Shown piece after piece: positions 1 through 12,555 of a stretch of 64,000 nt of DNA. Made by a program: the position numbers and the translations under genes. The notes beneath the pieces are model-generated. The model had not been told where the DNA came from. It saw only the letters and a list, made by a program, of their open reading frames with translations, and ran no database searches. Numbering within the stretch: the first letter of the stretch is position 1; each line of letters begins with the position of its first letter. This DNA comes from Strongyloides papillosus. Lineage: Eukaryota > Nematoda > Chromadorea > Rhabditida > Strongyloididae. Location of the stretch: assembly GCA_005656395.1 (NCBI GenBank), contig SRSI01000073.1, positions 620,001-684,000 of the forward strand. Direction: 5' to 3'.

Positions 1-72
1 TTTGTGTAATTTCGTGTTTGAAAGGAATTAAAATTTCATATAAATTAAAACAAATTTTCTGAGAAATACACT

Positions 73-1555
73 ATGAAAATTTTTTTTATTAAAGAATTTA
101 TTCTTCTTGCAATTGTTACTCTTTTTTATTAAAAGCGTAAGTTTGCTATATTCATCTGGTTGCAATAAAATATAAAACTTTAGAGACGTCGTTTCGAAAT
201 AAGAGATGAAACAAGAAAAAGTTTATCTGATATCCAAGAAAAATTTCGAAGATACTGTTGTAGGGTTAAAAGGATTAAACAAATTACAAAGATAATTGAT
301 AGGACTTCAAGATAGAAATCAAACTAAAGATGAAGACACTGAAGTAGTAGATGAATCTTCAAAGGTAAATCCGGATTTATATGAATGTGATATTATTCTT
401 ACTGAAAATCAAATAAATAAACTTGTGAATGATGTAGAACAACAAGTTGAACGAAAAAATATTGATGTTGGTGATATAGAAAGTAGAGCTAAAAAATCAA
501 AAATAGCAAAACTTCCTATCATGAAAGATATTAATAAAATGTGGACTTCACTAATACCATATTATGTTGATACTCTAGTAAATGTAACTTTAGTAACAGC
601 AGCTTTAAAAGGTATAGAAAGTGAAACGTGTATTCGTTTTACTAAAAGTACAACTCCAATCACTGGTAAACCCGGTTAAAAATATTTCAAAGGGTTTGGT
701 TGCTGGTTATACATAGGAAGAATCTATACTGATGCTACACAAGAAATAAGTATTGGACAGGGTTGTGGATCAAATGCAATTATACAACATGAAACTGCTC
801 ATGCTTTAGGAGTATACCATGAACAATCAAGACCAGATAGACCCGCGTTTGTCACTGTTTTAACTGTTAATATTATTTCTGAGAAAGAATTCAATTTTGT
901 TTTAAATGTGAAAAGTTTCATAAAAGAATATGGCATTCCATATGATTTCGGCTCTGTAATGCATTGTAAAAGATATGATTTTTTAAGTAATGGTAATCAA
1001 ACTATTGTAGCAATAGACCAAAAGTATGACAAATCAATGGAACAAAAGAATAGACTTTCATTTAATGATTAAAAATCAATTAACTATAAATATTGTAACT
1101 CATCATGCTTAACACCAATTTAATGCTAAAAAGATGAGTAACAAAATTAAAATAATTGTGCAGTTTTTAAATGTCCATTTGGTTTCTCTGGAGTCCTTTG
1201 TGTGAAATATACTACAAGTCCATTTACAACATGTAGAAACCAATTTCTAACAGCAACAACTACTCTGAAAACATTAAAAATTACTGGAGCATTGAATTGT
1301 TGTTTTTTAATTATTACAACGTCTTCATATAAAGTCAAACTTAATGTCGTTACTACAAATCTACCTGTTAGTGATCCTTGTTTTTCTGGTAAAGGTCTTG
1401 AAATAAAATTCAAAAAGGATAAAACATCAACCGGAATAAATTTATGTGGAGTAAATAAAAACCAGCAAATAATTACTGAATCAAATTCAGCTATGATTCA
1501 CTACGTTGCTGGTTTGGCAACTCATAATTTTACATTAACATATATTCAATATTAG
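73..1555 (+). pseudogene. Decayed astacin-family metalloprotease (EGF and CUB remnants)
   Basis: A former secreted zinc endopeptidase of the astacin (M12A) family. A short signal-peptide-like exon starts at 73 but has a stop at 130-132. A candidate intron spans about 137-183. The prodomain follows; compared with the related stub near 16.5 kb it has lost one base near 245. The long frame from 296 gives the pro-region and N-terminal catalytic half, then stops at 677-679. The same frame resumes with an intact zinc motif near 788-820 (HETAHALGVYHEQ then RPDR) and a Met-turn-like SVMHC. Several stops lie at about 1070-1150, then a shortened EGF remnant and a CUB-like end (1202-1555). So the zinc site survives while the frame is broken at least five times. 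Family assignment is firm and pseudogene status nearly so; splicing around several in-frame stops would be implausible. Confidence 0.85.
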
Positions 1556-3574
1556 ATCATTAATATGATGAATAAAGTTATTCATAATAAAGACTTAGAA
1601 AAAAAATTTTGTTTCCTATTTTGTACCATGTATTTGATAGAGATATAATAATATATCTCGAAAGTATTTGTTAGAAAAGTAGATAATCTTTATTTTTTAC
1701 TAAAAGAACTCAGTTTCATTTTTTAGTGTTAAAATTGAATTCCCATTTTATGTTCTGCGATATCATGTACTTGTGACGATGGAAATAATATAATAATATT
1801 AATATATTTTCTAAAACTACACATATAACTTTTAATTAGAGATTACCTAGAAACAGATTAAACATTTACATTTCCATAGTTTTTTCAATTTTTTTGTTAA
1901 CCATCTTTTGTGTGTGTATTACACTATTTATTAAAGATAAAAAATATTTTCATCATAAAGAGTTTTTTTTTTAATCTCCAATAAGAACGACACAAATAAC
2001 TTCTAAAAGTCCATCATAAAAAGATATATAAAAAATTTTTATTGAAGCTATTTCTTTAAGAATTTGTTAATGTAAAATACTACAAAATAATTACATTTCA
2101 TTGGAAATATTTTTAACAATTTTAAAACTTTTTTCTGCAAAAAATAAAAGTGTTTTATTAGTTGATAAAGACAAACAAAAACATAAACTTTAATATATTT
2201 TCTGTATTTATTTATATCTTGGTATTTTCGACAACAATCACTATGCTTTAATTTTATCAATTTTATCATTAGTTTTTATTAGTGAAAGATTTAAAATTAC
2301 ATATTTGATAAAATATAAGTAATTTTCATGTTGTACTATAAAATAAACTATATATTTCACATTAAGTTGCCTTAGCAATAACTCTATTACAATTTAATAT
2401 TAATAAGTTTCCAAGTTAAAAGTATTTACAAAATTAGTAATTCCAAATCAAATTATCCCATACTCACCTGTTTTAAGTGCAAAACGTTTGTTTACCTATG
2501 AAGATATTTTTTTATGGCTTATAAAATCATTATAAATTCGGAAGTTATAACATTCCACTATAAAGTAAAAAAAAATATTATTTTATACATAATTTTATAG
2601 ATAGCATAAATTAAAAATAATAATATGACTAAAAATTAAGTATCAATATGATATATAGCTTATTAATATAAGATATACCATTTTTATCTCAAAAAAATCT
2701 TCTTACTATTTTCTAAATACTTATTTTATATAGTTAAAAATATATACTTTATTTAAATATTAGTAGTTAATGAGATTGAAGAACTCGCTCTTTATAAATG
2801 ACGACATTTAAAACACTGATATTTAAATAATTAGTTTTTCTTAATTATATAGTTTTAATCAGTAAAACTTTATTTGGCTTTTTTTCTAGTATCAAAAATG
2901 CATGTAATATTTACATTCCAACAAATAAATATATGTATTTTCTATGTATTATATATTATTCATCTTCTTATGGATTAGTATTTTGATAGTTCGATTCATA
3001 CCTTTGTTTATTAAATTGAAAAGAAAGTATTGCAAAATTTTCCTTAGTATGTAATGTAATAAGGTTGTTTAGTAATTATTCAATAATATGATTTTGAAAA
3101 GTTACCCATGTATATTTGAATTTATTCTAGTAAAATTAACTTTTTTTTTTCACTTTTTATATTAATACATTTAATTTGTTTCGAGCATATACGATGAGTA
3201 ATGTACTTTAAAAAATTCATTAAATATAATCATAAATTAGTTATTTATTTTATTTGTTAAAAATAATGTCAAAAGAAGGAAGTACAAAAATTTATATAAT
3301 GTATAATGTTGATATATTATAATAATTAGAAAAAAAAGTTCAATCGCACTATACACTCCTATTCATTATTTCTATAATATTTTAATTTTTTATTATTACT
3401 TTTTAGTAAAAAATAGCTATATTGAATGTTAGAAAAATATACAGTTTTTATATTTGGTTCTTCATAAAGTGTAATTCCATTAAAGTTAAGATATTTATCC
3501 TCTAAACTTAATGTAAAAATATAGATATATGTTTTAAATTACACATTTACATATTTTGTCAAAGTTAAATAAAA
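1556..3574. other. AT-rich intergenic spacer
   Basis: Two kilobases of A+T-rich sequence with many homopolymer runs. I see no coherent reading frame, RNA gene or repeat unit. The 73-codon minus-strand frame at 2048-2269 is Lys/Tyr/Ile-rich low-complexity translation and is not called. Confidence 0.6.
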
Positions 3575-5106
3575 ATGTTAAATATAAACAGAGTGTTTGC
3601 AATATTTTATTTTAAGATGATTTCATATAATAGTATATTTATTGTTCTAAGTTGTTTATTTATCTCTGCTATATATGTTATTTATATTAATTACGACACT
3701 GAAGTACTAGTAGAATATCCAAATTCTTATAAAACAATAAAAAGTATTAAGATAAAACAAGATAAAAGGGTGCCTGATAAGTTAATACATAAAAATTATA
3801 CATTATGGAAACCAAAAGATTTTAATTTAGATTGTTCCAAAGTCATTAGTGGTGATATAAATTATATCAACAAGGTGAGGAAGAATAGATTTACCATTAA
3901 GGAGATACCTAAAGATTACAAATATGACTGTGATTCTATAAAATCAAGAGGATTCTATCCAAAGGTACCGTTATCGGATATTGAAGCAAATTACCCAATT
4001 GCCTATGCACGAAATGTATATAATAATTATCATATGTTGGAGTTGGAATTTTTAGTATCATATGCCCCCCAAAACCACTATTGTTTTAGTGTTGATATAA
4101 AATCACCAGAATTGTATATGCAATTAACATCATTATCAAAGTGCTTTAATAATGTGTATATATCTCAAACACGATACAATATGAGTAGTGGTGGTATTTA
4201 TCAAGCATTAAGTACATATGAATGTATGAAACTTTTGAAAAACAAAAAATGGAACTATTTATTTATATTACAAGTAAGTATTAGGTAAAATTTTATCATT
4301 TCTTTTATTGATAGAACGATGATTTCCCTATAAAAACCAATAGAGAAATTGTTGAGATATTAATTGCAAGAAATAGTAGCTTAGATATGGAATTTTGTAA
4401 TCCTGGACCATTTATACCATATCGTATCAACCAGAATGCATCTTGGGAATACAAAAGCTTAAATTTCTTTAAAGGTAAAAAAATAAATACTTTTCTAATA
4501 TAAGTATTTGCTCTTATAGAAGTAGAAATGAATGAATATGACAAAAAGTTTTTAAGTAAAAAAATACAATTTTCAAAAGGATCTTATGCGAGTGGAATAC
4601 CACGAGATTCTATTGACTATATCCTAAATAACATAAGTATAAGCAAATATTTAAATCAGATTAATACTGCAGGTAAATATGGAGAAGATGAAATGGTGTG
4701 GCAAACATTATTCAGTGATAGTTTTCTTAAAATTCCTCATTATGTGGAGCGTAATTGCCTTAGTACAGAGTATAATGAACAAATTTTTATGGTAAGAGAT
4801 GCTATATGGCCAGATAGAAAATGCAAATCTGATATAATTCATCATAATGTTTGTGTATATGGTATTGAGATGCTTGATCAAATAAAATACATGAGAAGGT
4901 TATTTGGCTATCGTTTTTTGCCAGATCATGACTTTGGAGCAGCATTGTGCTTTGCTGAATATCTAGTAGATAAGGCATATCGGATGGAGTTTAATAAAAA
5001 TGATGCTACTTTTTATGTTAATTTGCCTTCAACAAAATATCAAAATGCCAATCAACGAACCAAAAATGAAATTATAAAAAATTGTACCTTAAAAAAGAAA
5101 TGGTAA
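3575..5106 (+). CDS. Core-2/I-branching beta-1,6-N-acetylglucosaminyltransferase-like (GT14)
   Basis: Predicted type II Golgi glycosyltransferase that would add branching sugars to O- or N-glycans. Three exons: 3575-4273, 4315-4474 and 4520-5106, giving about 481 residues; both introns are short (41 and 45 bases) and splicing keeps frame. Residues about 16-40 form one hydrophobic anchor with a short cytosolic N-terminus, as usual for Golgi transferases. Family-like landmarks include a YECMKLL helix, LQ-NDDFPIKTNRE across the first splice site, a GSYASGIPRDSIDYIL segment and YGEDEMVWQTL. These match the Branch (core-2/I-branching) domain as found in nematode gly genes. Cysteines are spread through the lumenal part. 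Met15 is an alternative start that would still keep the anchor. No operon partner is evident. The acceptor sugar cannot be told from sequence. Confidence 0.85.
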
Positions 5107-6118
5107 ACTTTAATGTATTATAGGATTCTGTATATATATATTTTACCCCATTAATTAAGTTTATATAAATTTGATTTATTGTTCCTAATAAATCTTCCCA
5201 ACTTACTCATCAACTGGATGAATAATTACTAATTTTTTTAATTTATAAAAAATATTTTATTTAACACCATGCACATAATATAGGAAAAAATATATTTAAA
5301 ATATGCAATAGAATTACCTTCCGGCAAAAGGAAATAATTAACAGACTACAAACACCAAGCTTATGCAATAAAAATAGAAAAAAACTAGCAGAATATCCAG
5401 AAAAAAAATAATTTCATCGTAAATTATGAAATTTATATACATATTAAATTGCCACCAAAGGTCAAAAATCATATCAATTTAATCTCCTATATATCTTCGA
5501 GCAATATTTTTAGATAACATAATTAAAAAAATATCCCATCTGTTTTTTTCACGTCATATATTACCAAGTCTTTGATCTTTGGTAAGTTGGTAGCATCGAT
5601 GTTTTTATTTACCAAATAACTTGCGACAATTTGTATAGCAAATTAAAATAATCTGATTTTACTATACTTTTTATATAAAAAATATTTTAATCCTAATTTC
5701 CGGTAGATTAAAAACCTCAAGTTGCAATTAATTAAAAATTAATCAATCATTATTGTTTCTGATTTTATAAAGTATGACATGTGAAAAATAAAAAATTAGA
5801 TGTGATGTTCTTAACTTAATATCACCTTTGTGTTTACATTATAATTTTTCTTGTGTTAGCTGAAAAATTAATTTTATTTAAATGTTTGTTTTCTCCGAAT
5901 TTACCAGTATTTTACTTTGAAACGGAAGTTGTTGTCAACTCTTGAATATAACTATTTTTTATATTTATTTAGTTTGTCCTGGAAATTATTAATTATAGAA
6001 ATTGTCATTTTTTATTTCTTATATTCATATTTATTAGCGATTTCAGTCTTTATAAATTAATAATATTTTATATTGTTTCTAACTATTTATAATTGTTTCT
6101 TAAAAAATTTACATAATT
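5107..6118. other. AT-rich spacer upstream of the phosphomutase gene
   Basis: About 1 kb of A+T-rich sequence. It contains the presumed 3' end of the glycosyltransferase gene and the promoter of the phosphomutase gene. No other gene, repeat or RNA seen. Confidence 0.6.
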
Positions 6119-7947
6119 ATGTCTCTAAGTTTTTTGCCTGATGATATTGGTAAACAAACAAAATTTTATCTTGACAATGAACGTGTAAGTTATTTATCAT
6201 ATTTCATCAAACAAACTTTCAGAATCCACATAATCTCCAACGCATAAATGAATTGATCCAATCAAAAGATGTAAAATCACTTTCAAAATGTATGGGTAAG
6301 AAATTAGCATTTGGAACAGGTGGAATACGTGGACCTATAGATTGTGGAATGTCATATATGAATGACTTAACATATATTCAAATAACATCAGCATTTGCAA
6401 TGTACATCAAAAAAATCCTACCTAGAGAGAAGTGGTCTGTTGTCATAGGCTATGACGGTAGACATAACTCTGAGAAATGGTCCAAATATGTTGCAAATGT
6501 TTTTATTAAAAATAATATTAAAGTTTATATGTTTTCAAAGGTTGTCCCAACACCACTGGTTTCCTATGGAATAATAAATTTTAAAGCTGGTGCTGGGGTT
6601 ATGATAACTGCATCGCATAATCCAAAAGAGGATAATGGATACAAGGCTTATTTAAGTAATGGTGCACAACTTATAGAACCTAATGATAGGGAGATTGAAA
6701 AGGAAATTGAAAAGAATATACCTCCTAATGATAATTACTGGGATGTTACTTGTCTTGAAAACGAGAGTTTATATAATTCTGCTGATCAATCCATCGAAAA
6801 TTACTATGAGGAAGAAAAACAATTATCATACTATAGAGATAAAAATTCTTCATGCCCTCTAAAATTTACATACTCATCATTTCATGGTGTTGGAAGGGAT
6901 TACTTCATACGAATGCTTGAAACATTTGGTTTTTCAAGAAGCAACATCGTTGAAGTTGTTGAACAATGTAAAATTGACCCTAATTTTTCAACACTTAAAA
7001 AGCCAAATCCCGAAGAGGGTGAACATGTTTTAAAACTTTCAACAGATACAGCAAACAACAATCAATCAGGAATTATCATGGCTAATGACCCTGATGCAGA
7101 TCGTCTTCAGGTTGCAGAGAGACAAAAAGACGGCAGTTGGTATATTTTTACAGGTAATGAAATGGGAGCAATTATAACATGGTGGGTATGGAGAAATTAT
7201 AAAAAAAGGAATCGTGATAAAGATTTTAAAAATGTTTATATGTTAAATAGTGTTGTATCATCTCAAATATCAAGAAGCATCTCAAAAATTGAAGGATTCT
7301 CACATGAAGTTACATTGACTGGTTTTAAATGGATGGGAAATACTGCCTATCAATTACGTTCAAAGGGCCATGAAGTTATATTGGCTTGGGAAGAATCTAT
7401 AGGGTATTTAGCGGGGCATTCATTAGATAAAGATGGCATCACTTCAGGTGGTATATTTGCTGAAATAGCAGCATATCTTCATCGGAAAAATAAGTTATTA
7501 AAAGATAAATTACATGAAATATATAAAAAATATGGATATCATTTAAATAGAAATTCTTATTTTACTATTGATGACATGATGATAACAAAGAAATTGTTTA
7601 GTGATATTCGAGGAAATAAAGATTATCCTAAGGTAATAGGAAAAAGGAGAATTAAGTTTGTTAGAGACTTAACAATTGGGTATGATACAGAACAAGAAAG
7701 ACACAAACCTGTACTTCCATCATCCCCGTCAATGGAGATGATTACATTTACCTTAGAAAACGGAAGTACCGTAACATTACGTGCATCTGGAACAGAACCA
7801 AAGATAAAATATTACATTGAATACATAACTGAACCTGGTAAAGGAAATGAAGATTTGCAGTCAATTAAAAGTGAGTTAAACAAATTAGAAAATGACGTGA
7901 TAAAAGAATTGCTCCAACCAGAAAGATATGGACTAAAGTGGAGATAG
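6119..7947 (+). CDS. Phosphoglucomutase/phosphopentomutase (PGM2 family)
   Basis: Cytosolic alpha-D-phosphohexomutase that moves phosphate between the 1 and 6 (or 1 and 5) positions of hexose or pentose phosphates, linking nucleoside salvage and glucose metabolism. Two exons: 6119-6184 (22 codons, starting ATG) and 6223-7947, with a 38-base intron; the product is about 596 residues, right for PGM2. All four signature loops are present: the catalytic serine loop TASHNP (about residues 150-155), the metal-binding DPDADR loop, the sugar-binding WEESIGY loop, and the phosphate-binding RASGTEPK loop near the C-terminus. FGTGGIRGP near the N-terminus is also typical of this clade. A TTG at 6253 opens the second-exon frame but is not the start, since the first exon supplies a normal ATG. 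Whether ribose or glucose phosphate is preferred cannot be told. Confidence 0.93.
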
Positions 7948-8605
7948 TTTATTTCATATATACCTTAATTACTTCTTTACTTTATTTAACCTTTCAATCA
8001 TACAGTACCTAAACTTTAATTTTAATTTAATAAATAAGGGAAAATTGAGAGTTTATTAGATAAAGTACTTTAATAAAATAAAAAAATTCTATATAAATGT
8101 TAAGTAGGTATTCTTTTGATAATATACGGTATTTTTGTATTGAAAAAAATCTTATTCTCATGATAACATAACCAGCCATATTGCCGGAGGCAGGTTTTCA
8201 GCTGTTAACGTAGAAAGTGCTAAGAATTAATAAATTTTTTAATTCGAAAAAAACTACAATAAATAATTAATGTTATTGAAATTATATGAAGTAAAATTAA
8301 TTACGAGAAGTTTCGCTATTTACAAACAAAATATTGCTTCAATTACTTATTCAACTATTGAAATCTATTTATAAACAAATAATCTTCATTTTAATTGTCA
8401 ACATATCATACCTCCTTTAATTTTTGTTCATAAAAATAATATTTCTTTAGTATATTTTAAAAGAATTTATTTTTACATTATTTCCTTAAAAGCTATAAAA
8501 ATACATTTAAATAATAGATAATATGCCAATAGTCTTCTAATAAATATAAAATAGATATAATTACTTAGTTATTTATTAGATATTTTATATTTTAATATTT
8601 GAAAT
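7948..8605. other. Spacer before the receptor pair
   Basis: About 660 bases of A+T-rich sequence. A short, more G+C-rich patch near 8170-8215 does not fold into a tRNA by eye and encodes nothing I recognise. Confidence 0.5.
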
Positions 8606-9601
8606 ATGAGTCTATCATTTGTAACTATTTTCGAATTAATACTAATAGTAATACAAATTTTGATATTAATTTTATATGGTTTGATGATAGCTTATTTGAT
8701 CTACAATTATAAAAAGAACACGAACTATTTTTATCCATCATTCGTAATACACTTCACATTTAATGGAATATGTGATATTGTTACGGTATTATGTACAATG
8801 GTTTTTAGAAAATTTCCGTTATGGAGAATATTTGTCAACTTTTATAGTCAAAATTCGTATATAGCTTATATTTATGTGTGTATTTACTACCAAAGTATTA
8901 CACTTACAATAACAGGAGCTGTCATTATTACAATAAACAGATTTTTGACATTGTACTCTCCAGTAAAATGCCAGCAAACGTGGAAAAAATCAATATCATT
9001 TAAGATAATAATTATTCAATTTGTCATATGTAACCTTAGTTATTCATATGGTTTTTTTGCAAAACCAGCATTTTTATATTTCGATACTGTTGAAGAATGG
9101 AGTTTTGCAAAAACTATAGAAATTTACTCAATTATTGATAGTATTATAATTGTTTTTTATAGTTATGTCGGGACTTTTGTAATAATAACTTTAAATTTTA
9201 AGTTTTTCGGGAAATACATAAAATTTACTAGAAAAATGGAGAACAATAACAATTCTAATATAAAATCAATGATTTTTGTGATGTCATTAACAAATATATT
9301 TTTAATTATCATATCAATTCAACAGACAATCCGTTTGTATGGAACATATAATGGTGATACCTTACTTAAATATTCTATGAATAATACATTTTTTTACACC
9401 GTACCAGTATTATGTTGTATTAATCCATTTTTATTAATAATATCAAGTCAAAGATTCAAGATTGATTTTATGAGATTCTTTATGATTATATTTAAGAGAA
9501 AAAACGCAAACAGTACTGTTATCATTTCAGTACAACCACCAAGACGAGCTATATCAGCAGTCAAGAATAATAGAATTGAAGATATTTCTAAAAGATTTTG
9601 A
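8606..9601 (+). CDS. 7TM chemoreceptor-like protein (srg-superfamily type, copy 1)
   Basis: Putative nematode serpentine receptor, 331 residues in one exon, with seven hydrophobic segments and a lysine/arginine-rich C-terminal tail. A TITGAVIITINRFLTLYSP segment at the end of TM3 resembles the NR-F/Y motif of nematode srg/srv/sru-type receptors, followed by a W-KK stretch. It is a paralogue of the genes at 10090 and 28638: all three share the N-terminal Y/F-rich helix, a FNG-DI/NSFFDI motif in TM2, the NR(F/Y) motif and a P-rich TM7. Such receptors usually sit in chemosensory cilia and detect small molecules. The exact subfamily (srv or srg) is uncertain; the 7TM nature is clear. Confidence 0.75.
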   Translation: MSLSFVTIFELILIVIQILILILYGLMIAYLIYNYKKNTNYFYPSFVIHFTFNGICDIVTVLCTMVFRKFPLWRIFVNFYSQNSYIAYIYVCIYYQSITLTITGAVIITINRFLTLYSPVKCQQTWKKSISFKIIIIQFVICNLSYSYGFFAKPAFLYFDTVEEWSFAKTIEIYSIIDSIIIVFYSYVGTFVIITLNFKFFGKYIKFTRKMENNNNSNIKSMIFVMSLTNIFLIIISIQQTIRLYGTYNGDTLLKYSMNNTFFYTVPVLCCINPFLLIISSQRFKIDFMRFFMIIFKRKNANSTVIISVQPPRRAISAVKNNRIEDISKRF

Positions 9602-10089
9602 TTAGCTATGTTTTCAACCTTTTGAAGAATATTATTTTTTTGTAGATAACAAAAGTACATTTTAGTTTTTAATAAACAATTTATATAATTTGTCATATAC
9701 ATTTTAAAAATTAATGTTATTAATTAAAGAATTCCTGATAGGTAAAATAATTTTTAATCTTTTTTTAAAAAATAAAATTAATTATAACTTATATTTCATA
9801 CCTCTGTACCAACTTAAATAAGTCTTTCTTTTTAAATTCGATAGAGATATCATATTTATTAAAGGAAAAATTAATTAATAACTCATTATTACAATTGTAA
9901 TTTATTTTATATCCTGAAAAACATAGGAAAAATAAATTTTTTTATTTAAAAATAGAGTTATTTAAAATTTAATCAATTTGTTTATGCATTTGAATGGTAA
10001 TTTGGTATTAAAAAATTAATTTTATTAAGTAATCATTTTAAACGGTTTTTAATGAACATTTTTATTTAGAAACTTTTGGAATTGAACAG
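9602..10089. other. Short intergenic spacer
   Basis: About 490 bases of A+T-rich sequence between two tandem receptor paralogues; it should hold the second receptor's promoter. No separate feature seen. Confidence 0.5.
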
Positions 10090-11007
10090 ATGGATATTTC
10101 TATACTTCTTGACTACATTTATATTGCTTTTCAAATGTTTAGTACTTTTCTATACATCTATATTATGGTCATACTTTTTATAGATTCTTATCGTCAAACA
10201 AATAATTTCAATTCCTCCTTTACAAGTCTTTTTATTTTCAATGGTTTCGTTGATATACTATCAACACTGTTAATTATATTTTATAGAAAATTAATTGCGT
10301 GGAATTTTGGGCATGAATATTTTGTTGATAATTCCACTATTTTGTACATCTATAAAATTTTTTATTTCCAAACTATTGTATTATCTATATTTGGTTTTGT
10401 TACAATAACATTCAATCGTTTTATAAGTATTTATGAACCCCTATTTTTTAAAAATATCTGGACATTGAAAATATCATTAATTATTATTGTAGCTGAAATT
10501 CTAATCACCTATGCATCTTATTCTCATTTATTTTTCACTAGGATTATTTACAGTTTTAACAAATCCGAAGGTGAATGGTATGTTACGACAGAATCTACAT
10601 TACACTCCATCATCAATAATATTATCCTTCTAACATATTGTGTCATTGGGACAATCACAACAACGTCCTTAAATTTCCTAATATGGATTAAATTCAAAAA
10701 TATGTTTAAAAGCAAGAGAAAAGAACATTCAAAACAAATTGCAATTTTTATTTTCATGTGTATAACAAGTTTTTTCTTGATTGTTGCTACAATACAAATA
10801 GGTCTACGGTTGTATTCAATTATAACAGACAATGGAGAAATAAAAAATGCTATTAATAACTATTTTTATTATTCAGTACCATTCTTAACTTCTTTCACAC
10901 CATTTATAATGATATTCCATAGTAGTTACCTTAGAACTACATTATTTAAACCGTTTTCTTTTATTTGTAAAAAAAAGTTTAACAATCATGTTATTCCTCA
11001 AAGTTAA
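10090..11007 (+). CDS. 7TM chemoreceptor-like protein (srg-superfamily type, copy 2)
   Basis: Tandem paralogue of the receptor at 8606: 305 residues, single exon, seven hydrophobic segments. Shared landmarks are FNGFVDI in TM2, TFNRFISIYEP after TM3 and a YYSVPFLTSFTPF TM7. The same orientation and close spacing suggest a local duplication; divergence is high, so it is not recent. The 3' end lies only 33 bases from the convergent CDC50 gene's stop, so the two transcripts probably overlap in their untranslated regions. Confidence 0.75.
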   Translation: MDISILLDYIYIAFQMFSTFLYIYIMVILFIDSYRQTNNFNSSFTSLFIFNGFVDILSTLLIIFYRKLIAWNFGHEYFVDNSTILYIYKIFYFQTIVLSIFGFVTITFNRFISIYEPLFFKNIWTLKISLIIIVAEILITYASYSHLFFTRIIYSFNKSEGEWYVTTESTLHSIINNIILLTYCVIGTITTTSLNFLIWIKFKNMFKSKRKEHSKQIAIFIFMCITSFFLIVATIQIGLRLYSIITDNGEIKNAINNYFYYSVPFLTSFTPFIMIFHSSYLRTTLFKPFSFICKKKFNNHVIPQS

Positions 11008-11040
11008 AAAATAAAACATTTTATTGACAAAAAAAATTTA

Positions 11041-12166
11041 TTATTGTTTGAGCATCAACTCATCTAAATTACCTAGCTCTCCAAGTGAATGGCCAAATTT
11101 ATAGTGCATAAAAAGTAAAAACAAACCAGAGAAAATACATAAACCCGCAACTGTTAAAAATGCAATACCAAGGAAAGTATTTTTACTACCTATCCAGGAA
11201 GTCGTTGTAACGACAAACTTTTTTGTCCCATTAAAACTTATTACATCGTAATTATTTATTATTTTCAGTAGATATTCACCACGTGGTAAACCACTCCGTA
11301 ATTGTTGTGGTGTTATTGGAGATGTTCTATCTAATTTTCTGAATGGTTTTCTAAAATTATTCAAACCAGCTGTGGTCATCCATATGATGAAGTCAACATT
11401 TTGAACACCATTATTTTGTTCATTAGTTGTATCAAGCATACAAACATCTACAGTCCATTTTTTTGGGCGCACTGTATTAATTAATGCCTCACATAATGAT
11501 GAGGTGGTTGGTGGATTTTTAAAAAGTTTTACACGATCTCTGTCTTTTAGTAGACCTTCATATGTCCATGGAACTGGTATATCAATTGGTGGCCACATGG
11601 GATTTGGTTGTTCTCTATGCTTGTATATTAATTCAAATTTATCACTAAACATTGAATTGGCAATAGCTCCACATGGGTAGATAACTTTAGATTTTGGATC
11701 ATTTTCATTTTCACGTGAATAAGAATCACATCCAGAGACATCATAAATATTACTTCCAATCAATTGATAATTATTTAAACTCTTCTGATACCTCCTAATA
11801 TTTTGATAATAATTACCTAATTGATAAAAAAAGTATACATCACCATCAAAATTATCCTCCAAATAAAATGTCTTCTCACAATATGGTGCATACAAACAAT
11901 CCGTGTAATCTATTACAATTTCCTTTATATCATTAGATTCTTTTAATAATATAGCACCTAAAGGTATAAAAATAATTGCTATGAAAAATGTAAATGGTAT
12001 CACAGTATATAATGTTGGTATCGGTTGCCATGCCTTTAATTTTTGTTGTCTTAATGGTGAATCTAAATGAATATTTTTAGTGCAATGGTGGAATAACATT
12101 TAATTATATACCTTTTGGTATTTTTGTCTTTTTGTTATCTTCCTCAACATTCTTTTCTTCAACCAT
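11041..12166 (-). CDS. CDC50/TMEM30 family P4-ATPase flippase subunit
   Basis: Accessory (beta) subunit of P4-ATPase phospholipid flippases, needed for their export from the ER and for lipid transport. Two exons on the minus strand: 12112-12166 (18 codons plus one base, Lys/Glu-rich cytosolic N-terminus) and 11041-12062, joined across a 49-base intron; product about 358 residues. I chose this start rather than the ATG at 12099 because that ATG lies inside the intron. Family landmarks: LRQQKLKAWQPIP before TM1, a first TM ending FIPLGAILL, a YTDC motif, a lumenal domain with PCGAIANSMFSD and conserved cysteines, an FRKPFRK stretch, and a second TM after SWIGSKNTFLG. Divergent neighbour of the kinesin gene. 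Confidence 0.93.
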
Positions 12167-12555
12167 ACTTTTGGTATATTAATATGAATGTATTTTAATA
12201 TGTGTGTTGGTTTAAAAGAGTTAAAAATAAAACATCAATAAAATTCATTAATTTTCCAAATTTTCAATCTAAAATAAAGTATAGAAGGAATAAATATTTT
12301 ATTCTTCAATAGTTTTGTGGTTATTATAAATACAATCATTCAATTGTAATAAAAAGATATATAAAGACATATGTAAAAATATATAGCAACTAAAATGTTT
12401 ATCACTACCTAATTGCACATGTATAAGTTGTATGTGGACTATAAAAAGAAAGATTTTTTTAACACTATTATTAGAGAACATATTTCAATGTTAGTAAAGT
12501 ATATTTACCATTAAGATATTTTATAATATTGTTATTTTATTATATTAAATAAATA
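12167..12555. promoter_or_regulatory. Shared divergent promoter region (CDC50 / kinesin)
   Basis: A 389-base A+T-rich interval separates the starts of two divergently transcribed genes, so both promoters must lie here or overlap it. No specific factor-binding site is recognisable. The region assignment is inference from gene layout only. Confidence 0.45.

Noticed and set aside
12041..12099. ATG at 12099 as start of the CDC50 gene
   Set aside because: The extra residues lie in a 49-base intron with GT and TTTAG borders; an upstream exon gives a better N-terminus and joins in frame.
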